DNA from: Rhizobium sp. SL86 | Lineage (GTDB): Bacteria; Pseudomonadota; Alphaproteobacteria; Rhizobiales; Rhizobiaceae | Reading direction: 5' to 3' | Assembly (NCBI RefSeq): GCF_026672545.1 | Contig: NZ_JAPPRJ010000001.1 | Coordinates: 1,178,001-1,242,000, forward strand | DNA length: 64,000 nucleotides | Shown here: positions 53,937 to 64,000 of the stretch, one piece after another | How the letters are laid out: each line of letters opens with the position of its first letter | How positions within the stretch are numbered: the first letter of the stretch is position 1 | Notes under the pieces: generated by a model | The model's input: the letters and a program-made list of their open reading frames with translations, nothing else | Databases searched by the model: none | Told to the model about the DNA's origin: nothing | Program-made: the position numbers and the translations under genes

Positions 53937-54059
53937 GCGTCAGCACGCATGGATAACAGCGATGGCCGGAAACGTCCGCTCTTCGTCCGAAACCCTGCTT
54001 TTGCGACTGGTATAAAAGCCTAGATTGCGGTTATCCTATCAAGCACCGGAGAGCCGAAA

Positions 54060-54614
54060 ATGTCCGACACTGCCCTCATCGTCATCGACGTCCAAGAGTC
54101 CTTCCGCCACCGGCCTTATTGGGACGAGGCGGATCTGGCCCGTTATCTGGAACGCCAGCAGGCGCTGATCGATGGCGCGGCCGCGCAGAATCTGCCGATC
54201 CTCCAGATCTTCCATGTGGAAGACGCCGGCCCCTTCAGCAAGGAGAGCGGCCATGTGCGCACCTTCGAGGGCCTCAGCATCGCGCCGACCCGGATCTTCG
54301 AAAAGCGCCGCCATTCGGCCCTCGTCGGCTCCGGCCTTGATGTCTGGCTGACGACAAACGGCATCCGCAACCTGATCATCTCCGGCATCCGCACCGAGCA
54401 GTGCTGCGAAACCACCACCCGCCACGCCTCCGATCTCGGTTTCAAGGTCACCTATGTCGCCGAGGCGACGCTGACCTTTCCGATGACCGATGCGGACGGC
54501 ATTACCCACTCGCCGGCGGACATCCGCCGCCATACGGCCATGGTGCTAGAGAACCGTTTTGCCCGCATCGCCACCGTGGAAGAGGCGTTGGGAGAGACAA
54601 GGCTCGCCGCATGA
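54060..54614 (+). CDS. Isochorismatase-like cysteine hydrolase
   Basis: The 184-aa protein has the catalytic Asp in ALIVIDVQESF (residue 10) and the nucleophile Cys in IISGIRTEQCCETTTRHASDLGF (about residues 107-125), as in nicotinamidase and related amidohydrolases. It is coupled by ATGA to a GlxA-type regulator. The substrate is unknown. Confidence 0.92.
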   Translation: MSDTALIVIDVQESFRHRPYWDEADLARYLERQQALIDGAAAQNLPILQIFHVEDAGPFSKESGHVRTFEGLSIAPTRIFEKRRHSALVGSGLDVWLTTNGIRNLIISGIRTEQCCETTTRHASDLGFKVTYVAEATLTFPMTDADGITHSPADIRRHTAMVLENRFARIATVEEALGETRLAA

Positions 54615-55603
54615 GCACGCCCGGCACCACCGTCCCGGTCCTGATGGTGGTGCCGCCGCATGCGCTGCTGCTCGATATTGCAGGGCCGATGGAGGTCCTG
54701 CGTTATGCCAATCAGCACCAGGATGCGCTCCGCTTCGATACCCGATACGTGTCCGCTGAACCGCAGCAGACGACCTCGATCGGCCTGTCGCTGACCGGCC
54801 TCGCCCCCCTGCCGGAACAATTGCCGGACAATGCGCTGCTCGTCGTCTCCGGCGCGACGACGCTGGTGCCGGACCCGGCGGAAACCACAGCGGAGCGCGC
54901 CCGGCTTGCCCGCTGGATGCGCCAGGTGGTGCGGCCCGATACACGCATCGTCAGCATCTGTTCCGGCGCGCTGCTGGTGGCGGAGGCCGGACTGCTGGAA
55001 GGCCGGACCTGCACGACACATGCCGATTGCATCGCGGATCTGCGCCGCCTCGCGCCCACGGCGACGGTCTTGGAAAACCGGCTTTATGTCGAAGACGGCC
55101 CGGTGTTTTCCAGCGCCGGCATTTCCACCGGCATCGATCTCATGCTGCACATCGTTGCCGAGATGACCTCTGCCCCGGTCGCCCTCGCCGCTGCGCGCAA
55201 AATGGTGATCTATCTGAGGCGCAGCGGCAGCGATCCGCAGATTTCGCCCTGGCTCTCCGGTCGCAACCATGTGCATCCGGCGATCCACGCCGTTCAGGAT
55301 GCGATCATGGCCGATCCCGCCGCCGAATGGTCGGTGGCGCGCCTCGCCCACCTCGGCCATCTCAGCGAACGGCACCTGTCGCGCCTGTTTCGCGAGCATA
55401 CCGGCCTGTCGATCATCGATTACGTCAACCTGATGCGGGTGACACTGGCACGCGAACTCATCAGCCAGTCCAGGCTCGATCTCGAAAATGTCGCGGCCCG
55501 CACCGGCTTTGCCTCGGCGCGACACCTGCGCCGCATCTGGCGCCAGCATTACGACCAGCCGCCCAGCCTGTTGCGCGCAGGTCATATGCGTTCATCCGCC
55601 TGA
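54611..55603 (+). CDS. GlxA-type transcriptional regulator (DJ-1/PfpI plus AraC domain)
   Basis: The 330-aa protein carries a DJ-1/PfpI-like domain (residues 8-185) with the nucleophile-elbow segment IVSICSGALLVAEAGLLEGR, and an AraC helix-turn-helix pair at the C-terminus (WSVARLAHLGHLSERHLSRLFREHTG and DLENVAARTGFASARHLRRIWRQHY). The ATG at 54611 overlaps the hydrolase stop; upstream open frame is a shadow. It likely controls its own operon in response to a nitrogen compound. Confidence 0.93.
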   Translation: MSTPGTTVPVLMVVPPHALLLDIAGPMEVLRYANQHQDALRFDTRYVSAEPQQTTSIGLSLTGLAPLPEQLPDNALLVVSGATTLVPDPAETTAERARLARWMRQVVRPDTRIVSICSGALLVAEAGLLEGRTCTTHADCIADLRRLAPTATVLENRLYVEDGPVFSSAGISTGIDLMLHIVAEMTSAPVALAAARKMVIYLRRSGSDPQISPWLSGRNHVHPAIHAVQDAIMADPAAEWSVARLAHLGHLSERHLSRLFREHTGLSIIDYVNLMRVTLARELISQSRLDLENVAARTGFASARHLRRIWRQHYDQPPSLLRAGHMRSSA

Positions 55604-55700
55604 TCCTCCCATCACGCGAATTGAATGGTGCATCGCGCTCCGCAGGGTTAGGTTCGCGCCATATCCTCTGTCCTGTCCGCCCCATCACGAGGTCTTCATC

Positions 55701-56651
55701 ATGCATCTGCGCCCGCTTGGCCGCACCGGCCTGTCCATCGCCCCCGTCGTCTTCGGCGGCAATGTCTTCGGCTGGACGACCGACGAAAAGACCTCGTTTG
55801 CGCTGCTCGACCGTTTCTTCGAGGCCGGGTTCAACTGCATCGATACGGCGGATGTCTATTCCGCCTGGGTGGACGGGCATGCGGGCGGCGAAAGCGAAAA
55901 CGTCATCGGCCGCTGGCTGAAACGCGGCACCGTTTCGCGCGACAAGGCAGTGATCGTCACCAAGGTCGGTTTCGACAATCGCGGGCAGAAGACCGGCCTC
56001 TCGAGGAGCTGGATCGAAGAGGCAATCGATGCCTCGCTGACCCGCCTCGGCACGGATTACGTCGATCTCTACCTCGCCCACAAACCCGACCCGGACGTGC
56101 CGGTCGAAGAGACGCTCGAAGCTTTCGAGACGCTGAAGACGGCCGGCAAGGTGCGCGCCATCGGCTGCTCGAACTATGACGCCGGCCAGTTGCAGGCCTC
56201 GCTCGATGCCGCCGCCAAGGCCGGCCTGCCGCGTTACGACGTGCTGCAGCCGGAATATAATCTCTACACCCGCGACAAATTCGAGGGGCCGCTCGCGGAT
56301 CTCTGCATGGCCGAAGAGATCGGCGTGATCAGTTATTACGCGCTGGCCGCCGGTTTCCTCACCGGCAAATATCGCAAGCCGGAGGATACGCAGGGTGTCG
56401 CCCGCTCCTACCGGGTCGGCTCCTATCTCGACGAGAAGGGCCGCCGCGTTCTCGCCGCGCTCGATGCGGTGGCCGAAGAGACCGGCCAGAGCCTCGCCGC
56501 GATCGCAATCGCCTGGGTTGCCGCCCGTCCCGGCATCACCGCGCCGATCGCCTCTGCCACCTCGCTTTCGCAGCTCGATTCGATGATTGCCGCCGGTTCG
56601 CTGACGCTCACCGACGCGCAGATGCAGCAGCTGAACGAGGCCGGCGCATGA
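55701..56651 (+). CDS. Aldo/keto reductase
   Basis: The 316-aa TIM-barrel oxidoreductase has the catalytic tetrad segments NCIDTADVYSAW (Asp/Tyr), VIVTKVGF (Lys) and YLAHKPDPDVP (His). It belongs to the AKR group acting on carbonyls with NADPH. The ATG at 55701 (MHLRPLGRTGLSI) fits family N-termini. The stop overlaps the GNAT gene. Confidence 0.93.
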   Translation: MHLRPLGRTGLSIAPVVFGGNVFGWTTDEKTSFALLDRFFEAGFNCIDTADVYSAWVDGHAGGESENVIGRWLKRGTVSRDKAVIVTKVGFDNRGQKTGLSRSWIEEAIDASLTRLGTDYVDLYLAHKPDPDVPVEETLEAFETLKTAGKVRAIGCSNYDAGQLQASLDAAAKAGLPRYDVLQPEYNLYTRDKFEGPLADLCMAEEIGVISYYALAAGFLTGKYRKPEDTQGVARSYRVGSYLDEKGRRVLAALDAVAEETGQSLAAIAIAWVAARPGITAPIASATSLSQLDSMIAAGSLTLTDAQMQQLNEAGA

Positions 56652-57097
56652 GTGGCGACCTGATCATCCGCGACGCCCGGGCAGAGGACGAAGCCGGCTG
56701 GCGAACACTCTGGGCCAGTTACCTCGCCTTTTACAACGTCACGCTGGCCGATGATGTCACCGACCACACCTGGGCCCGCATCCTCGATCCCGCCTCGCGG
56801 GTGGCGATGCGCGTCGCGGAGGTGGACGGGCGGCTGGCCGGTTTTGCCATCCACCATTTTCACGATTCCACCTGGGTGAAGACACCGGATTGTTATCTGG
56901 AGGACCTCTTCCTCGACGAGACCTTCCGCGGCAAGGGCATCGGCCGCGCCCTGATGGAGGATCTCGTGGCTCTGTCAAAACAGAACGGCTGGTCGCGGCT
57001 CTACTGGCATACAGACGAGGGCAACACGACGGCGCGCAAGCTCTATGATTCCTTCGTGCCCTCCGACGGCCACGTGCGTTACCGGATCAAGTTCTGA
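56648..57097 (+). CDS. GNAT family N-acetyltransferase
   Basis: The 149-aa protein has the acetyl-CoA-binding motif DLFLDETFRGKGIGRALMEDL (about residues 75-95) and the C-terminal beta-strand LYWHTDEGNTTARKLYDSF. It is translationally coupled to the aldo/keto reductase (ATGA). Substrate is unknown, probably a small amine. Confidence 0.93.
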   Translation: MSGDLIIRDARAEDEAGWRTLWASYLAFYNVTLADDVTDHTWARILDPASRVAMRVAEVDGRLAGFAIHHFHDSTWVKTPDCYLEDLFLDETFRGKGIGRALMEDLVALSKQNGWSRLYWHTDEGNTTARKLYDSFVPSDGHVRYRIKF

Positions 57098-57103
57098 CCT
57101 CTC

Positions 57104-57994
57104 TCAGGCGCGCCAGCGAAAGAAATCGACAAAGGCTCTGAGCGGCGGCCGCATCTGCCGCCGCGAGGGGTAATAGATGTAGAAACCCTCGAAAGGCGGA
57201 CACCAGTCCTCCAGGACCCGGATCAACCGCCCCGCCGCGATATCCTCTTCGACGCGCCGGTCGAACAGGAAGGCGAGGCCGATGCCGTCGAGTGCGGCCC
57301 GGCGCATCATGCCCTGGTCGGAGAGGATCAGCGGGCCGGAGACATCCACCACCAGCGGCTTGCCGTCCTTTTCCAGCTCCCAGCGGTAGATGCTGCCGCT
57401 GGAAAAACGCCGGCGGATACAGCGGTGCTGCATGAGATCGCGCGGGTGCTGCGGTGCCGGCAGGCGCGCCAGATAACCGGGCGAACCGACGATGGCGCCG
57501 CGCCAGGGGCCGCTCGCCCTCACCGCGATCATGTCGGCCTCCAGATGCTCACCGAGCCTTAAGCCCGCATCGCGCCCCCGCTCCACGATGTCCTCGAACC
57601 GGTCCTCCGTGCGCAGATCCAGTTCGATGTCCGGATACAGCGCCACGAACTCGGCCAGCCGCGGCAGGATCAGCTCGTCGGCCGCCAGTTGCGGCATGGT
57701 CAGCCGCAGCGGTCCGGCCGGCCGCTCCCGTTTGTCGGACAGGGTTTCGATGGCCGTTGCGATTTCGGCCAGTGCCGGGCCAAGCGTCGCGATCAGCTGG
57801 CGCCCTTCTTCCGTGGGTGCGACGCTGCGCGTCGTCCGCTGCAGCAGGCGAATGCCCAGGCTTTCCTCCAGCGCCGACACCGCATGGCTGACGGCAGAGG
57901 GCGCAATGGAGAGTTCAGTGGCCGCCTTGCGGAAGCTCTTGTGTTCGGCGACGGCGGCAAGGACGGCGAGTTGGGAGAGCTGTGTTCGGTTCAT
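57104..57994 (-). CDS. LysR family transcriptional regulator
   Basis: The 296-aa protein has the LysR helix-turn-helix ([50 protein letters not shown], residues 8-58) and a substrate-binding domain of the CrgA-like subgroup. The ATG at 57994 starts [12 protein letters not shown]. The longer open frame is antisense of the promoter region. It is divergent from an aldo/keto reductase, the usual target for this subgroup. Confidence 0.93.
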   Translation of the reverse strand: MNRTQLSQLAVLAAVAEHKSFRKAATELSIAPSAVSHAVSALEESLGIRLLQRTTRSVAPTEEGRQLIATLGPALAEIATAIETLSDKRERPAGPLRLTMPQLAADELILPRLAEFVALYPDIELDLRTEDRFEDIVERGRDAGLRLGEHLEADMIAVRASGPWRGAIVGSPGYLARLPAPQHPRDLMQHRCIRRRFSSGSIYRWELEKDGKPLVVDVSGPLILSDQGMMRRAALDGIGLAFLFDRRVEEDIAAGRLIRVLEDWCPPFEGFYIYYPSRRQMRPPLRAFVDFFRWRA

Positions 57995-58013
57995 TGTTCG
58001 AAATGATAGAACA
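57995..58013. promoter_or_regulatory. LysR-type dyad directly upstream of the lysR start
   Basis: TGTTC-N9-GAACA lies immediately before the lysR ATG in the divergent region. The symmetric shape with a T-N-A-like core fits an autoregulatory LysR site. Confidence 0.5.
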
Positions 58014-58157
58014 GCCTGCGGTGATTTACAGCTATTTTCGAGAACTTCGATCCCTTCTACAGTTGCATTCATACCGGCGACGGGTCTTGCCGCCTGCCTC
58101 CTCCGCGACAGGTTTCCGCTATCGGCCGCATCACATCCGCAAACAGGAGATCCTTTT

Positions 58158-59153
<996 letters not shown>

Positions 59154-59169
59154 GGCGCACGATCCGGCC

Positions 59170-60033
59170 TCAACCCCGGACAGCGCGGCGATAGGCCAAT
59201 GGTGTCGTCCCAGTGACGGTCTTGAAGCTTCGGCTCAGATGGCTCTGGTTGCTGAACCCGCAATCAGCCGCAATCTGGGCAATCGGCTCTGCGCCAGCCA
59301 GCAATCGCCGCGCCCGCTCGACGCGGCGGTTGAGAATGAAAGCATACGGCGACACCCCGCAGCTCAAGCTGAACATTCGCTGCAGGTGAAACTCACTCAG
59401 ACCGACAAGCGTCGCCAGCTGTCTCAGCGTGATCGTCCGTTCAAGATTCGTCTCGATATAGTCGATCAGCCGGTGACGCAGAATCGGCGCCAAGCCGCCG
59501 CGCAATATAATCCGTCGCTCGCCCCCGTAACGTGGATCGACAAACAACTGCTCGACCGATGCAATGATTGCCTCCTCGGCCAGCAGGCGGTCATTGCTGT
59601 GCGTTGCATTTGCTAAACGCGCCAAGGCGTGCGACAGGTGCGGCGCTTCGTCGAAGGTCGCCTCCGGCAGCAGCATCAACCGGGCATCGCGATCAAAGAT
59701 CTCGGAAAACAAGCGCCGCAACTCCGCGTCCGCCACGTAGAGATGGACGAATTCAAATCGGTCGGTAATATCCCATTCGGATGAGGCCCCTTGCGGCATG
59801 ATGCTGAGCGCACCCGGCCAACCGGCGATACAGCCGGCATCGATCCGGCGTGTACCATCGCCGCCGCGCAGATAACAACTTAGGGTGTGTCCGTCCGCCC
59901 GCTCATACCGCACATGGTCATGGCTGTTGCGCCAGATGGCACTTGCCTTACCCTCGCCAAGATCGAGCGTCTCCACCCGCTCAGCGCGGGAGGATGTAGA
60001 CAGTGCGTCAAAAACGGTGGCGCTACGCAGCAT
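59170..60033 (-). CDS. AraC family transcriptional regulator
   Basis: The 287-aa protein has an N-terminal cupin-like sensor part and a C-terminal AraC double helix-turn-helix (TLRQLATLVGLSEFHLQRMFSLSCGVSPYAFILNRRVERA and IAQIAADCGFSNQSHLSRSFKTVTGTTPLAYR, about residues 190-285). ATG 60033 (MLRSATVFDALS) was taken; the frame runs 20 codons further. It is divergent from an EamA exporter. Confidence 0.92.
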   Translation of the reverse strand: MLRSATVFDALSTSSRAERVETLDLGEGKASAIWRNSHDHVRYERADGHTLSCYLRGGDGTRRIDAGCIAGWPGALSIMPQGASSEWDITDRFEFVHLYVADAELRRLFSEIFDRDARLMLLPEATFDEAPHLSHALARLANATHSNDRLLAEEAIIASVEQLFVDPRYGGERRIILRGGLAPILRHRLIDYIETNLERTITLRQLATLVGLSEFHLQRMFSLSCGVSPYAFILNRRVERARRLLAGAEPIAQIAADCGFSNQSHLSRSFKTVTGTTPLAYRRAVRG

Positions 60034-60182
60034 GAAATGCCCCTGGATAATGATGCGCACTCTAGCGCATCTGGCGCCCAGCACCATCACCACCCGGTCG
60101 GCAGATAAAGATCACCACAAGATCGTGCAAGAATATCCGCCGGATATCGCATTTTCTTGTCTCGAACGTGAGACAATTCGCC

Positions 60183-61097
60183 ATGACCAATCTTCTTCTC
60201 TTCTCCTCGACCGTATTGATCTGGGGCACGACCTGGATCGCCATCGCATTGCAGATCGGGCCTGTTCCGGTGCTGGTTTCGGTCTTTTTCCGCTTTGCGC
60301 TTGCAGCGCTGGTGCTCGTTGCTGCGCTTTTGCTGTCCGGTCGATTGAAAGTGCCGACGCTCCGGCAGCAACCTTTCATTCTTGTGCAGGCGCTGTCTCT
60401 CTTCTGCTGCAACTTTCTGTGCTTTTATCATGCAGCCAGTTACGTCCCGTCAGGCCTGATTTCCGTCGTTTTTTCGCTGGCCACCGTCTATAACGCGGTC
60501 AATGCTCGGATCTTTTTCGCAGAACCGATCAAACCGCGCACGCTTGTCGCCGCAGCTCTCGGCGCCACCGGTCTTGCACTGCTGTTCGGACCGGACATCT
60601 TCACGGCGGTCAATCCGGACAGCTGGAAGGGCATCGGGCTTTCGGCGCTCGGCACGCTGTTCTTCTCCTTCGGCAACATGGCTTCGCGCCGCAACAGCGC
60701 CTCAGGCATTTCACCTTTGACCGCCAATGCGTGGGGTATGAGCTACGGATCGATCGCCCTGCTCACCCTGATCGGCATCACCGGCACGCCCATCGTGCTG
60801 CCGCCGGACACGACCTATCTCGCCGCCCTCGTCTACCTGTCGGTCTTCGGCTCGGTCATCGGCTTCACCACCTATCTGATGCTGGTGTCCCGCATCGGCT
60901 CGCAAAAGGCGGCCTACGCCACGGTGCTCTTTCCCGTTGTCGCGCTGACCCTTTCCAGTCTCTATGAGGATTACCAGTTTACGCCGCTTGCCCTATTCGG
61001 TCTCGCACTGACTTTGGCCGGCAACGCGGTCATGTTCGCCCGCCTGCCGCGCCGGCAGGCTACTCCCCCCTTCGAAACCGCAAGCCGATCGGCATAA
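60183..61097 (+). CDS. EamA/DMT family transporter
   Basis: The 304-aa protein has ten predicted helices and two EamA repeats (SSTVLIWGTTWIAIALQIG near the start, NMASRRNSASGISPLTANAWGM in the middle). A GTG at 60168 is an alternative start. It is probably an exporter controlled by the divergent AraC protein. Confidence 0.92.
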   Translation: MTNLLLFSSTVLIWGTTWIAIALQIGPVPVLVSVFFRFALAALVLVAALLLSGRLKVPTLRQQPFILVQALSLFCCNFLCFYHAASYVPSGLISVVFSLATVYNAVNARIFFAEPIKPRTLVAAALGATGLALLFGPDIFTAVNPDSWKGIGLSALGTLFFSFGNMASRRNSASGISPLTANAWGMSYGSIALLTLIGITGTPIVLPPDTTYLAALVYLSVFGSVIGFTTYLMLVSRIGSQKAAYATVLFPVVALTLSSLYEDYQFTPLALFGLALTLAGNAVMFARLPRRQATPPFETASRSA

Positions 61098-61860
61098 ACG
61101 GCAGGAAGGCGGCCTCGACGAAACCTGTAGCGCGATCCGCATCGTCGTTTGGCTTCACATCAAGCCAGACGCAGGAACGAACGCGGCAGCCAGAGGGGGA
61201 CTTTTTTGCCCAGAGGTAACCAAAGAGCCTCTCTGTCGAAGCCTCCCAAAAAAATCTTCATCCCCGTCATCCCCGCCCCCAACACCTGTGCCTACAATCC
61301 TTTCGTCCCGCAGCGGATACACCGGCAGGCGTGCCGGCGATGCGGGGCCGGTTCGGGTCAGGCGGGTGAGACGCAAAACCGCCTGCTCCGGGTCCGTCAA
61401 CAGGATCCCCCTCCGGCGACCGGGTGGAGGCAATGCGCGTCGGACGTCAGCGCACTGTCTCCAGAGTTCCCAGCGTTGCGCGCCGGACGTGCCTCATGTG
61501 GCACACAAGGGGATGGAGGTCGGGGGTCGCATCGCCCGTTGTCCGCCCGCGTCGTCCGATCAGGAATGACGCCGGGAACGGTGATGGCAACGTCTCCCGC
61601 CCATCCATCCAGTCAGAGGGATCGACCGACGGATAACAATGCCGAACGGGGCGCTGAGAGGTGCCACATTATTATCTACTTACGAGGCAGCTTTCAGCGC
61701 CCCGGCCGAATGCCATCTCCCAAGGGAGATGAAGAAACGAACAAGGATCAAACCACGGGCCGACAGGTCGCGTGAAGGGAGGGGCGTGTCTCCCCTGGTT
61801 CACCGTTACCGAAGCTTCATAGTCATTTAAGAATCTATTCATTTTCGACGCTTTTAATGC
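61098..61860. other. Long gap without a convincing gene
   Basis: These 763 bp hold only short overlapping frames with no family match and irregular codon use. On the minus strand next to the transporter (about 61054-61170) a frame reads WLDVKPNDDADRATGFVEAAF and on, which could be the end of a decayed gene. No terminator or repeat was clear, apart from short GC-rich stems. Confidence 0.4.
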
Positions 61861-61887
61861 TTGCATATTTCCATGGGGAAAAATTGG

Positions 61888-64000
61888 ATGAGCCGCGTAC
61901 TCGGAACAATTTCTGGCAAGCTTCTGCTTGTGACCGGCACGGCCATTGCCATTGTCGTCACGGCCTATACCGCCTTCACCGGCTGGGAGGCGAAAAGCAG
62001 GACCGAAGCGCAGGTCATGACGCTGGCGACGGAAAAGGCGGCGATGGTATCGCAGCGCAGATCACGGAGGCGGTGTCCGCCGGCACCACGCTGGCTGCGG
62101 GCATTTCCGGCTACATCGAAACCGGCAGCCGCAACCGCAGCGACATCATTGCCCTCACACAAACCATTGGCCCGCAATACAAGAACCTGTTCGGGGCCTG
62201 GATGTGCGAAGTCCCGGGCGTCGAGTCGAGCAAGCCGTTGACGGGAACGCAGGGGTTGAATGCAGCCGGTGTGTTTACCGCCTACTGGACCAAAGCCGAT
62301 AACGGCACCATGGAATTCTCCACCTGGGACATCAATCCGGAGGACGAATATTTCGCCGGTCCGCTGAAAACCGGCGCAAGCCTTGTAACGGAACCCTATA
62401 TCGCCTCCATCGGCGCGCTGATCACCTCGGTTTCGGTTCCGGTCAAGGTGGATGGAAAACTCGTCGGCCTGGCGGGTGTCGATATCAAGCTGGACGATCT
62501 GGTCACTTCGCTTGCGGCTTTGAAGCCGTTCGAGGGCGGTCACACGATGCTTCTCGCCAACAACGGCAAATGGCTCGCGCATCCGGAGAAGGACCAGCTG
62601 ATGAAGGTTTATGCCGATCCGGGCGCGGCCGAAGTCAAGGCTGCGCTGGCGGACGGCAAGATGCGGATCCTCCGGGGTTTTGAGGATGGCCGGGTGCGGC
62701 TGGTCTATCCTTTGACAACGCCCGGCATGAACACCACCTGGGCCGCCGTTCTTGACGTTCCATCCACCGTCTTTTCAGCGCCTGTCTTTGCCGCGGTCAT
62801 CAATGCCGTCACCAGCGGTTTCATCATCCTCGTCGTGGCGCTCGGCATCATCTATGCCGCGTCGATCGCCCTTGTCAGGCGACCGCTGAACGGCGTTCTG
62901 TCGGTGGTTGGCCGCCTGACGCGGGGTGACTACCAGACCGATGTGGAGCACATCAATCGCGGCGACGAAATGGGCATGCTGGCGCGCGCCCTGGAGCAGT
63001 TCCGCCACGACCTGAAGAATGGCGTGACGGCGCGCCAGGAGCAGGAAAAGCTGCAGCGCGCCATGGAAAACGAGCGCGAACAACAGATGGCGATCGACAA
63101 CGCCAAGGCAGAGGATCTTCGCCATTTCGTGCACCAGGTCCAGACCGGTTTCATGGCCTTGGCACGAGGAGATCTGACGGTGCGGATGCATGAGGCGGTG
63201 GCGCCAGAGTTTGAAAGCATCCGTGAGAACTTCAACATCTCGGTTGCAGCGCTCGAGGATGCCGTCGGCGGCGTCATCACCACGGTTGCCACCATCCGTT
63301 CCGGCCTCGGCGAGATTTCGGTTGCCTCCAACGACCTTGCCCGCCGCACCGAACAGCAGGCGGCTTCGCTGGAAGAGACGATCGCCGCCCTGGCGGAGGT
63401 CTCTCGCGGCGTCAACAGCACCGCGGAGGGAGCATCAAAGGCGCAGGCCATCGTCGGCACCGCCCGGTCGAATGCCGAAAAGGGTGGCAATATCGTTGCC
63501 CGGGCCATCGACGCCATGAGCGCCATCCAGGGATCGTCCGAAAAGATCGGCAACATCATCGGCGTGATCGACGAAATCGCCTTCCAGACCAACCTTCTGG
63601 CGCTGAACGCAGGCGTCGAGGCCGCACGCGCCGGGGAAGCCGGCAAGGGTTTTGCCGTCGTGGCTCAGGAAGTGCGGGAGCTGGCACAACGTTCGGCCAC
63701 CGCCGCGCGGGAAATCAAGGAGCTGATCTCCACCTCCAGCGCCCAGGTGCAGTCGGGTGTCGATCTGGTCAAGGCGTCGGGCAGTTCTCTGTCGGACATC
63801 GTCGGGCAGGTCGTCTCCATGAGCGACACGATGGATCAGATCGCCCATGCCGCGCGCGAACAGGCCGCAAGCCTGCGCGAGGTGACGGAAGCCGGCGACA
63901 ACATGGACAAGGTCACCCAGCAGAATGCGGCCATGGTGGAAGAGACCACCGCGGCGGCCCAGAACCTGTCGCATGAGACGGACAATCTCGCCACCATGGT
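61888..64000 (+). pseudogene. Transmembrane methyl-accepting chemotaxis protein, one-base frameshift, 3' end outside the window
   Basis: The chemoreceptor starts at ATG 61888 ([18 protein letters not shown]) with a first membrane helix, a periplasmic dCache domain ([19 protein letters not shown] and on), a second helix near 62800-62870, HAMP ([23 protein letters not shown]), and the signalling tip [37 protein letters not shown]. Near 62052 the frame shifts: adding one base restores [20 protein letters not shown] and a frame open to the window edge. It may be a true mutation or a sequencing error. The gene is otherwise undamaged. Confidence 0.85.

Noticed and set aside
57495..58100. N-terminal extension of the second aldo/keto reductase
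   Set aside because: This part of the open frame is antisense of lysR; the family N-terminus and AGGAGA place the start at 58158.
61155..61433. Minus-strand 92-codon frame in the gap before the last chemoreceptor
   Set aside because: No family similarity and Gly/Arg-rich composition; not supported as a gene.

Overview
The window looks like a chromosome segment of a Rhizobiaceae-type alphaproteobacterium (Rhizobium, Agrobacterium, Sinorhizobium or a close relative). It is high in GC, its catabolic genes are organised as in rhizobia, and it holds a RIME-like palindromic repeat pair (about 35058-35240). About the first 28.9 kb is the right-hand part of an integrative and conjugative element (ICE). 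The rest is host chromosome.

ICE part (1-28867). The left edge holds cargo genes: a truncated MFS transporter, a MerR regulator with a classic 19-bp-spacer promoter, an AhpD-like protein and a divergent Rrf2 regulator. A complete trb-type type IV secretion cluster follows (trbB-C-D-E-J-K-L-F-G-I plus DUF2274, 2164-11770). Next is a dense defence region (12059-28594). Its core is one translationally coupled operon: ribbon-helix-helix protein, SNF2 helicase with a degenerate PLD-like N-terminus, DUF4391 protein, DUF262-HNH (GmrSD-like) protein, type III methyltransferase Mod, gamma-glutamylcyclotransferase-like protein and type III Res. Nearly all junctions overlap as ATGA or TGATG. An AbiEi/AbiEii toxin-antitoxin pair and a HipB-like regulator follow. 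The ICE ends at a copy of the last guaA codons (Thr-Ile-Glu-Trp-Glu-stop, 28850-28867), followed by a terminator, so guaA is the likely integration site.

The most unusual object is a 2.48-kb insertion (19312-21789) that splits mod. It lies between two CT dinucleotides, and removing it with one CT restores the mod frame exactly. It carries an IS110-family transposase and a stand-alone glycyl-tRNA-synthetase-like class II catalytic core. Its internal non-coding stretch contains a 10-mer identical to the target flank and a 9-mer identical to the element's own end, both stopping at the CT. This is the pattern expected of a bridge/seek guide RNA.

Chromosomal part (28868-64000). First comes an oligosaccharide utilisation locus: GH43, two sugar-metabolism enzymes, GH2 beta-mannosidase-like enzyme, ABC ATPase, two permeases and a binding protein, with a divergent LacI regulator and two inverted copies of a 13-bp LacI-type operator. 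One permease has a one-base frameshift in a homopolymer. Further genes are a soluble chemoreceptor, a 54-aa small protein, an ArsC/Spx-like protein, YbaK, an M29 aminopeptidase, an oxidoreductase, a Gtr-like glycosylation set (GtrA, GT2 and a large membrane protein), xseA, and several regulator-plus-target pairs (MarR/EamA, GlxA-type/cysteine hydrolase, LysR/aldo-keto reductase, AraC/EamA). The window ends inside a membrane chemoreceptor gene that also carries an apparent one-base frameshift. No tRNA, rRNA or CRISPR array was recognised.
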